Positions 1-5,758 of a DNA stretch of 6,390 nucleotides are shown piece by piece (position 1 is the first letter of the stretch; each line of letters begins with the position of its first letter). The stretch is from NCBI GenBank assembly GCA_905479515.1, contig CAJQMX010000066.1, forward strand, positions 1 to 6,390, read 5' to 3'. Origin of the DNA: an uncultured Parasphingopyxis sp. Lineage in GTDB: Bacteria; Pseudomonadota; Alphaproteobacteria; Sphingomonadales; Sphingomonadaceae. The position numbers were made by a program, and so were the translations under genes. The notes under the pieces are model-generated. The model searched no databases. It was not told the origin of the DNA and worked only from the letters and a program-made list of their open reading frames with translations.

Positions 1-1612
1 GATGAGTAATAAGAACCACGGTCCGGTCTTTAATTTCTTCTGCCAGACGTTCCAGCAATCCAGCCTCGGTCTGGGAATCCATCGCGCTGGTGGGTTCGTC
101 GAGAACGAAAACCGGCGGCTTACCGGCCAAAGCCCGCGCGAGTGCAATTGCCTGACGCTGTCCTCCCGAAAGCCCCTCCCCGCGATCCGAGACCTTTCGA
201 TCATAACCATTGGCCAATTGACCAATAAACCCATGAGACCCCGACAGCTCGGAAACCCTGATCATTTCTGCATCATCAACATCATCTCGATCCAAAACAA
301 TATTGTCGCGGACCGACCCAGAAAGAAGCACGCTCTCCTGCATCGCAGTGCCGAAAAATTTCCGCATTTCACCAGGTTCAAGTTGCCTAATATCGGTACC
401 GTCTATCATGACAAGACCGTCCTCAGGCGGAAACAAACCCAATATGAGTTTCGCGATGGTCGATTTGCCGGACCCAACGCGCCCTAAGAGCGCGACGCGT
501 TCTCCAGGTTGGATCACAAAACTGATATTTTCGAGAGCTTTTTCAGATGCACCAGGATATCGGAAGTCCACATTTCTGAATTCGATTTTGCCCTTAACCT
601 TGGCGAGTTTAAGCGCATCTTCCTCGGGGCCTTCTCGAGGAGTTTGCATGAGTTCATTGATTTGATTGTATGCGGTTCTTGTCATCGTCAAGCGCGACAA
701 AAGTGAAGCAATCTGGGCCAGCGGCGCCACACATCTTCCGGATAAAATAGAACAAGCAATCAAACCGCCCAGTGACAGTGTCTGATTCTGGATCATGAAG
801 ACTCCAATAATCACTACCCCTGCGTATGATATCATTGACGCGCTGGTCGCAGTATTCACGCTTATCGCTGCAACAAGTTTTTGCCTTAGTGAGAAGTCTG
901 AATGTCTATTGATCGAGCTTAACCACCGTTTGGTCAGCAACGCACCAGCGTTTGAAGTTTTAACAGTCTCAAGACCGCCAATTGTCTCTACAAGAACCGT
1001 CTGTTTCAACAGTCCTTCATTCATAGATTGTCGACCGAGAGCATCCAGTGCCGGTTGGGTCAAATAGCCCACTGCAATTACCAGCGGCACCATCAAACCT
1101 GGCACGATGGCAATTGGCCCCCCGATCATAAATATAACTAACAAGGTCAACAATATAAATGGCACGTCAACTATTGCCGTCAGGGACGCTGAAGCGAAGA
1201 AATCTCGCAGAGTTTCAAGTTCGCGCAACAAGCCCGCCAACGCTCCCGTGGACCCCTTTTTCAGATCTAGCCTCATCTCCAGAAGTCGTTGAAAAACGCT
1301 AAGCCCAATGTCTTTGTCAATTTGTGCGCCAGCTATGTCTACGAAATAGGCTCTCAGCGTTCGAAGCACGAAATCGAAAATTATGATAACAGCCAAGCCA
1401 ATCGATAGTGCAATGAGCGAATCTATCGCATTGTTCGGAACAACGCGGTCATAAACCGTCATTGTAAAAAGCGAAGTGGCCAACCCAAATAGGTTGATCA
1501 TTACCGCCGCTAAAGCAACCTTCGAATATGTATGCTTGTTCGCCAACATCGGCGCAGAAAGCCATTTTGCAAAACGGGGTTCTCGTTCGTTGATCATCAG
1601 ATTATCTTTCAC
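1..1612 (-). CDS. Type I secretion ABC exporter, fused permease/ATPase (LapB/LssB/HlyB-like), 3' end beyond window
   Basis: Inner-membrane exporter that uses ATP to push an unfolded protein through a type I secretion channel formed with an adaptor and the TolC-type protein encoded just upstream. Reading the minus strand from GTG at 1612 gives 537 codons with no stop. About six hydrophobic segments fall near residues 31-54, 65-83, 147-163, 165-184, 255-277 and 281-300; the second half of the first carries the family-typical TMTVYDRVVPN. The nucleotide-binding domain has Walker A GRVGSGKST (377-385), a Q-loop glutamine (425), signature LSGGQRQ (481-487), Walker B VFVLDEP with Glu506, D-loop SAMD (509-512) and H-loop His537, the last full codon. 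GTG was chosen because it overlaps the upstream TGA (GTGA), typical of translational coupling; an ATG at 1597 is the alternative. Only about 30 residues precede the first membrane segment, so the usual C39 peptidase or C39-like domain is absent. Perhaps 40-60 residues are missing at the C-terminus. Family call is firm, subfamily less so. Confidence 0.93.
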   Translation of the reverse strand, partial: MKDNLMINEREPRFAKWLSAPMLANKHTYSKVALAAVMINLFGLATSLFTMTVYDRVVPNNAIDSLIALSIGLAVIIIFDFVLRTLRAYFVDIAGAQIDKDIGLSVFQRLLEMRLDLKKGSTGALAGLLRELETLRDFFASASLTAIVDVPFILLTLLVIFMIGGPIAIVPGLMVPLVIAVGYLTQPALDALGRQSMNEGLLKQTVLVETIGGLETVKTSNAGALLTKRWLSSINRHSDFSLRQKLVAAISVNTATSASMISYAGVVIIGVFMIQNQTLSLGGLIACSILSGRCVAPLAQIASLLSRLTMTRTAYNQINELMQTPREGPEEDALKLAKVKGKIEFRNVDFRYPGASEKALENISFVIQPGERVALLGRVGSGKSTIAKLILGLFPPEDGLVMIDGTDIRQLEPGEMRKFFGTAMQESVLLSGSVRDNIVLDRDDVDDAEMIRVSELSGSHGFIGQLANGYDRKVSDRGEGLSGGQRQAIALARALAGKPPVFVLDEPTSAMDSQTEAGLLERLAEEIKDRTVVLITH

Positions 1613-3099
1613 CTACCACCAGCTCGCATTCGAGCAAGGGCAAGAGCATCAATTCCCAAAAAATCTAAAAGACGACCGGTGCGAGAAAGCAGTATATATC
1701 TTGCAGCATCTAATTCGGCGACAGCCTGAACATAGCGCGTCGCCGCGTCAAAGAAGTTGTTCTCAGAATCGAGGACCTGGAAAAGTGTCCCACGCGTCGA
1801 AAGAAACCTTTCCGCGATAACGTCACGTGATTGTCGATTGGAGATATAACTTTGTTCGATTGCGGACAATTGCGATTCTAATGCCCGCACGTCTGACCAG
1901 GCTATGGCCGCCAGTCGGGAGGCTTCGTCACTCACAGCCTCAGCACGTGACTGGCTCGCATCGGCACGAGATTCTGCTTGATCAGCGCGTGCATCGCCTG
2001 GTCCAAAAAACTGATGTGTTAGAGACAGGCTTCCCCGGACATCATAATCATTGTCGTTTTCAAAGATCCCAAATCTTCCACCTTCGAGACGCGCGGACAG
2101 ATTGGGAAGCGTATCGGCTCTTGCCGCGCGCGCGTCTTGCCGCGCTGCGCGCGCTTGAGATTGCACGAGATCAACAGCAGGGCTCTGCAGCGCAGCAGAG
2201 CGAACCGCGTCCACGCTTGCGAACCGCCCATAATTTGGTGGCACACGATGAATTTCGTTTGGAGCCGGTGATCCGAACAGCTCCAGATACCTCGCTTCAG
2301 CATTCGCTAATTGTCGATGAAAACTGGCCAACCTCGCTTCGTTAGCGGAAATGCGACCTTGGACGAGAGCCATATCGCCATCCGCAGATAATCCCAGATC
2401 AATTCTCGTCTGGATAGCAGATTTGAGCTCTTCTTGGCTTTCGGCGAAAAACTCGCCCAATTGGATCAGCGCGCGAAAAGTAAAAACGTCATACCTAGCG
2501 GCAATGGCCCGAAGGGCGATCTGTTCGGCCTGCCTCTCTATTTCAAATTCAGCTGCCCTAATTCTATTACCAGCAGCGTCAATCCGAATTGAAGTAGCTC
2601 CGAAATCCAGAATTCTTTGTTGCAACACAAACGTTGCGTCTGTCCGTCCACTTGATCGAGACCTTTCAAGAATGTTGTCCGGATCATTCGAAAAATTACG
2701 CGCAAAAGATTCTCGCGTACCAATTTGCAAATCCAGCGTGGGAAACAATCCAGAGCGCGCCTCCCGTCTAGCCGCTGAAGCTCCATCCAATCCAGCAATT
2801 GCTTCATCTACAGTCGGGTTTTCGATGAGAATGCGATTGATTTCCGACGCAAAGGCTTCCGAAGAATCACGCGCTGCTAGGTACTGCGCGAGTGGATCAT
2901 CTGCAATTGTAAGATCCATTGGACTTTGGTCGGGAGATGCCAACACAGAGACTTGCTCCGAATCGGCCACCGAATGCTGCATCGCTGAAGAGAGGTTAAG
3001 TTCCGCTGATTCAATTTCTGAATCAGCGGCGGGAGCCTCAGGCGTCGCAGTGGTCGTGGCCAATACGCCTACTAAAAGAACGAAGGGTAAATGCGGCAA
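1609..3099 (-). CDS. TolC-family outer-membrane channel of a type I secretion system
   Basis: Forms the outer-membrane and periplasmic tunnel through which the ABC exporter encoded next sends its cargo. The 496-residue length is usual for the family. Residues 1-24 form a short hydrophobic signal peptide (LPFVLLVGVLA core) with no Lys or Arg ahead of the core, which is unusual. Residues 25-75 are an acidic, Ser-rich linker. Two outer-membrane efflux repeats follow, about 82-276 and 295-482. Each has long Ala/Arg/Gln/Glu-rich helices and a strand region (about 119-165, LFPTLDLQIG onward, and 330-368, TLPNLSARLE onward). The second ends with the type I TolC-like stretch LFQVLDSENNFFDA (439-452) and LLSRTGRLLDFLG. 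The start is TTG: an in-frame TAA lies five codons upstream, no other start codon occurs between them, and GGAGG sits 5 nt upstream. The next in-frame ATG (residue 40) would remove the signal peptide. It overlaps the exporter gene by 4 nt, implying one operon. Confident as TolC family; the transported substrate is unknown. Confidence 0.94.
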   Translation of the reverse strand: MPHLPFVLLVGVLATTTATPEAPAADSEIESAELNLSSAMQHSVADSEQVSVLASPDQSPMDLTIADDPLAQYLAARDSSEAFASEINRILIENPTVDEAIAGLDGASAARREARSGLFPTLDLQIGTRESFARNFSNDPDNILERSRSSGRTDATFVLQQRILDFGATSIRIDAAGNRIRAAEFEIERQAEQIALRAIAARYDVFTFRALIQLGEFFAESQEELKSAIQTRIDLGLSADGDMALVQGRISANEARLASFHRQLANAEARYLELFGSPAPNEIHRVPPNYGRFASVDAVRSAALQSPAVDLVQSQARAARQDARAARADTLPNLSARLEGGRFGIFENDNDYDVRGSLSLTHQFFGPGDARADQAESRADASQSRAEAVSDEASRLAAIAWSDVRALESQLSAIEQSYISNRQSRDVIAERFLSTRGTLFQVLDSENNFFDAATRYVQAVAELDAARYILLSRTGRLLDFLGIDALALARMRAGGR

Positions 3100-3104
3100 G
3101 AAAG

Positions 3105-3109
3105 CCTCC
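3105..3109 (-). promoter_or_regulatory. Shine-Dalgarno GGAGG that fixes the TTG start of the TolC-family gene
   Basis: The minus strand reads GGAGG, then CTTTC, then TTG. The five-base spacing is good, and the site lies after the in-frame TAA at 3112-3114, so TTG at 3099 is the only plausible start that keeps the signal peptide. Confidence 0.8.
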
Positions 3110-3257
3110 GATTAATCAACATCAAGACCGGTTTTGAAACATTCTATGCTCTCTAGCCGCGCGCGAAGCCGCAAAGGACATAACATTTTTTTTGCTCGAC
3201 AAGCCATAAACGATAGCCAACCGTTAGCGCACAAACAGCGATCATGAAGCGGGTGGC

Positions 3258-3300
3258 TCTAGAAGCACGCCATCCCTACTCTGTCAAAACAAAAAAATTA
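3258..3300 (-). promoter_or_regulatory. Possible promoter of the type I secretion operon
   Basis: On the minus strand a perfect TTGACA (plus-strand 3282-3287) is preceded by an A/T-rich tract of the kind that can act as an UP element (3288-3300). A poor -10 candidate, TCTAGA (3258-3263), follows at an 18-base spacing. This would give a leader of roughly 150 nt before the TolC gene. The -35 is convincing by sequence but the -10 is not, so this stays tentative. Confidence 0.3.
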
Positions 3301-3389
3301 TGCTGAAATCGGCCAAGGGGTGATAATATGTTCGCCGCTTAACCATACATTTAGGGCAGACCTCAAATCTAAACCAAGGGCGCTCCGGG

Positions 3390-3411
3390 AAAATCGACGC
3401 CAAAGGCTTCG
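3390..3411 (-). terminator. Weak candidate terminator downstream of the GSCFA gene
   Basis: The minus strand reads CGAAGCC, TTT, GGCGTCG, then ATTTT. The stem has seven pairs with one mismatch, a 3-nt loop and a short T run. It lies about 237 bases after the GSCFA stop codon, far for a terminator, and the stem is imperfect. It is listed because no better terminator was found between the two operons. Confidence 0.2.
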
Positions 3412-3647
3412 CCGAGTCGTTTCTTCCGCGGCTTATGCAAATATTGTCTTATCATCTCCTTTCTGATCGAACGTCGTCTAAATGGGCACGCAAAGGCGCT
3501 TACACCACTGCAAGTTCGCCGCCCAATATCGACCAAATAGATGGAACTATGCAGTCACCTGTTCCGAACCGCCATCTGCCTCAAATTATCTGACGACAGA
3601 CAGGAGCCAAAATGGGTGAAGGACGTTCTGCCAACCTAAATCAGTAT

Positions 3648-4718
3648 CTAACGAACAAGCTCCTCTTCGTCGCATAATATATCGTTGAGGTTTTCTGATG
3701 CCGAAATTTTGGCCGATACCCGTTTCACTTGCTGCTGCATTAGTGCTTCTCCGAGGTAGCTCTCCGCAAAACAGCGCATAACGTGCTTTACGCCTTCTGG
3801 TTTTATCGAACGCAAATCCTCATCGAAATAGGCGCCGCGTGCATGGGGGCTCGTAATAATTTCATAGGAAGGGAAATAGTCGCATTGGTCCAGTGCAGCG
3901 CTCACTTCTTCTGCGGCAACGCGCAAGGCTGCTTTCGAATAGCTTGTTGAGGTTAAGACATGGCGAGCTTCAGCGGTCGCGATTAGCGGTACAGGCGAAA
4001 CAGTCAAAACGATCCGAACGCTTGGGTTGCGAGCACGAATGAAATTGAGAGCTGCTTCAAGATCGTCCCGGGTTTCGCTCGCGCTAAAATTCTTGAAGGC
4101 ATAGCATTCGGGATCGAACTCACCCGCTCCACATCCAGGGCAAACCGGAAACACCATCCCATCTTCAGACGATAACCAAGCCTCAGTTAGACCAAGGGTG
4201 AAAACGAATACATCGCACGTTTCGACAAGCTGGCGCACTGCAGCAAAATGGCGTTGCTGATCATCGTTGATTTCAGCAAGCGTCGTAAAGCCACCTGGCT
4301 GAATGAAGGGTCGATAGGGATCGAGATAAATACCGTCTTGTTCCCACACTCGTTCGGCAGGTTCCATCAATCCATACGAACGTTGGAGCAGCTGATGTAG
4401 CTGGCGAGTAGTATAAATATTCCCATAACGTGCTGAAAAAACGCCATATTGTTGCAATTTAGAAATTTTGGTAGGGATCAGTGGGTGCGGTTGTTCAGTA
4501 ACAAGAAAGTGATAACCACTTCTATCGAGATGTCTTGAAATATGTTGAGCGAAACAGCTTCCGGCCGTGGCAATGCGATCTTCCGCTGCAATCGAAAATG
4601 TTGGCGTTGATGCAGGGTTTAGGTCTTCTGGACGGACCGTTGAGACCCCTTGGCGCCAATAGGCATTTTCAGGCATGCCACGATAGGGACAAGTTTTGTG
4701 GCGGTCAGGCTGGCTCAT
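3648..4718 (-). CDS. GSCFA-domain protein (SGNH-hydrolase-related), function unknown
   Basis: A 356-residue protein of the GSCFA family, named for the motif seen here as AGSCFAQHI (residues 52-60). The family is related in fold to SGNH/GDSL hydrolases; Ser54 takes the position of their block I nucleophile. Other conserved-looking stretches are ARYGNIYTTRQ (96-106), FTLGLTEAW (173-181), GAGEFDPECYAFKNF (197-211), LTVSPVPL (238-245) and YFPSYEII (281-288). The C-terminal end of the domain reads YFDEDLRSIKPEGVKHVM (297-314). A textbook block V DxxH is not evident there; His312 or Asp301 might serve. No signal peptide or membrane segment is visible, suggesting a cytoplasmic protein. The last 30 residues are polar and probably outside the domain. 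ATG at 4718 lies 14 nt inside the upstream SGNH gene, so the two are probably co-transcribed and translationally coupled. Members occur near surface-polysaccharide genes, which fits the pyruvyl transferase nearby. Biochemical activity is unknown; an ester-related role on a glycan is inference. Confidence 0.9.
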   Translation of the reverse strand: MSQPDRHKTCPYRGMPENAYWRQGVSTVRPEDLNPASTPTFSIAAEDRIATAGSCFAQHISRHLDRSGYHFLVTEQPHPLIPTKISKLQQYGVFSARYGNIYTTRQLHQLLQRSYGLMEPAERVWEQDGIYLDPYRPFIQPGGFTTLAEINDDQQRHFAAVRQLVETCDVFVFTLGLTEAWLSSEDGMVFPVCPGCGAGEFDPECYAFKNFSASETRDDLEAALNFIRARNPSVRIVLTVSPVPLIATAEARHVLTSTSYSKAALRVAAEEVSAALDQCDYFPSYEIITSPHARGAYFDEDLRSIKPEGVKHVMRCFAESYLGEALMQQQVKRVSAKISASENLNDILCDEEELVR

Positions 4719-5523
4719 GATCGACTCTCGTTTTGTGCGACATGATGGATTTTTCGATCTGCCCCAAAACAGCCAACCCCCAATTCACATTTCCATGAAT
4801 GGCATCCTGCGCGCTGTTTTTTCCGCGTAGGCCATCAGTGCCGAGAAATTGATTATCATGTTTCAGAAATATCGCGTTGGCATTTCGAGCGATCTGTTCG
4901 CTCACCTCGCATTCGAGTTCCCAGGCACGCTTACGCAGTTCTGGCGGAGATATGCGAAATTCTTCTTTGATCAATCCGATAGCGCGTGCTTTTTCTACAA
5001 AGCTTTCTGGAAGGAGTTCCGTGATATCATCATTGTTGCGGAGTGGCGGTGGTGGAGCTATTTGGATCACACCAGCGACGGGAAGACTTCCTAACATCCT
5101 GAGCTCATTGTCCAGCGGAGAAAGGCGTTCGCGCAATATTTCTTTGAACAAGATATCGCTGAATATCTGGCCTCGCCCGAAGACACGTTCTTCCTCGTCG
5201 ATTCGAGTTGCGATGGCGAAAGGAGTTGTGTGTTCGTACATTGTGATCCGGCTAGCTTCATTACAACGGAGCGCCGTCACCATCCATATTTCTGGGCAAG
5301 GTTGCCGTGCTCTGATGTTATCGAAACTGTTCTGGATCGCGGGATTTAGGCTCGTACTTCCATCAACATTGCGAACGAATAATCCACCGGGCAGGTGACG
5401 AACTCCCGCGGCAGCAACATTTGCCGAAAAATTCGCATGTGCAGGTGTGAATCGCTGCATCGCGCGGCGCATACAAGCGGCATGACTGGCACCGAAGATA
5501 AGAGCATGATGATGGCTGCGCAT
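4705..5523 (-). CDS. SGNH/GDSL-type hydrolase-like protein, function unknown
   Basis: A 272-residue protein with the landmarks of the SGNH hydrolase fold. Block I is a variant, IFGASHA (residues 9-15), with Ser13 as presumed nucleophile and Ala where the classic motif has Asp. Asn88 in ALRCNE could be the block III Asn. A strand followed by IQIAPPPP (153-160) resembles the region after the central strands. Block V is clear: DAIHGNVNWG (240-249) supplies Asp240-x-x-His243. SGNH enzymes act as esterases, lipases or carbohydrate O-acyl hydrolases/transferases; the substrate here cannot be read from the sequence. No signal peptide or membrane segment is evident, so it is probably cytoplasmic. ATG at 5523 is preceded by only a weak AGG about 8 nt upstream. 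The 3' end overlaps the GSCFA gene by 14 nt, so this is the first gene of a two-gene operon divergent from the pyruvyl transferase gene. Family membership is fairly sure; no specific name is justified. Confidence 0.8.
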   Translation of the reverse strand: MRSHHHALIFGASHAACMRRAMQRFTPAHANFSANVAAAGVRHLPGGLFVRNVDGSTSLNPAIQNSFDNIRARQPCPEIWMVTALRCNEASRITMYEHTTPFAIATRIDEEERVFGRGQIFSDILFKEILRERLSPLDNELRMLGSLPVAGVIQIAPPPPLRNNDDITELLPESFVEKARAIGLIKEEFRISPPELRKRAWELECEVSEQIARNANAIFLKHDNQFLGTDGLRGKNSAQDAIHGNVNWGLAVLGQIEKSIMSHKTRVDHEPA

Positions 5524-5610
5524 TTTTTTGGCCTAAACGATTACAACCTACAGGTGCAAATAATCTAACCACGTGCAGACCACACTCCACCTAGTCGAGC
5601 CAGATGTCCC

Positions 5611-5639
5611 AGCATAACAGTTTATCATCTGCCAGTCAG
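5611..5639 (-). promoter_or_regulatory. Candidate promoter of the SGNH-GSCFA operon
   Basis: The minus strand has CTGACT (5634-5639) and TATGCT (5611-5616) separated by exactly 17 bases; each hexamer matches four of six positions of the sigma-70 consensus. Transcription would start near 5603, leaving an 80-nt leader before the ATG at 5523. The inverted arms CAGATG (5601-5606) and CATCTG (5626-5631) overlap the spacer and the start region and could be an operator, although six-base arms can arise by chance. Confidence 0.3.
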
Positions 5640-5707
5640 GCTTGGTATTCCAACGGAAGAAGTCACTCTTGTCGACGCACGCATCCTGTTGCATGGCAAG
5701 AAAAAGA

Positions 5708-5726
5708 GGGAATCTGCGTGATTCCC
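5708..5726. repeat. Perfect 7-bp inverted repeat (hairpin) upstream of the pyruvyl transferase gene
   Basis: GGGAATC, a 5-base loop TGCGT, then GATTCCC. On the plus strand it sits 32 bases before the ATG at 5759, so it could be an operator or a leader hairpin of that gene. On the minus strand the stem is followed directly by TCTTTTTCTT, which gives it the form of an intrinsic terminator that would stop transcription arriving from the right before it reaches the SGNH gene. The stem has 4 G-C pairs of 7, so it is only moderately stable. Confidence 0.5.
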
Positions 5727-5758
5727 GATACCATCAATCCTAGGAAACCATAATCCCT

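Larger units (their letters stand above)
3100..3647. other. Intergenic gap of about 550 bases without a convincing gene
   Basis: This stretch separates the type I secretion operon from the GSCFA gene, both on the minus strand. The near end holds the TolC ribosome binding site and a candidate promoter; an imperfect hairpin lies near 3395-3411. I read all frames. Only short open frames appear, such as a 45-codon plus-strand frame from 3482 and a 28-codon minus-strand frame from about 3446 to 3360 with AGGAG touching its ATG. None resembles a known protein. No tRNA, long repeat or insertion-sequence end was seen. It may hold regulatory sequence, an undetected small RNA, or the decayed remains of a gene. 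Confidence 0.6.

Noticed and set aside
2..1820. Several plus-strand open frames of 60-160 codons across the ABC exporter
   Set aside because: They lie antisense to a continuous minus-strand frame with all the ABC motifs and have no recognisable domains; they are shadow frames.
1827..3115. Plus-strand open frames of up to 254 codons and short minus-strand frames inside the TolC gene
   Set aside because: The minus-strand 496-residue frame has a signal peptide, two efflux-protein repeats and a ribosome site; the others are low-complexity shadows.
3360..3446. Minus-strand frame of 28 codons starting with ATG directly after AGGAG
   Set aside because: The AGGAG touches the ATG, leaving no usable spacing, and the peptide resembles nothing I recognise. 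It could be real, but the evidence is too thin to annotate.
3612..3677. Plus-strand frame of 21 codons preceded by AGGAG
   Set aside because: It runs antisense into the end of the GSCFA gene, is very short and has no recognisable content; a chance ribosome-site match is likely.
4849..5398. Plus-strand open frames of 81 and 173 codons within the SGNH gene
   Set aside because: The opposite strand carries a coherent protein with GASH and DxxH blocks; these frames are antisense shadows.
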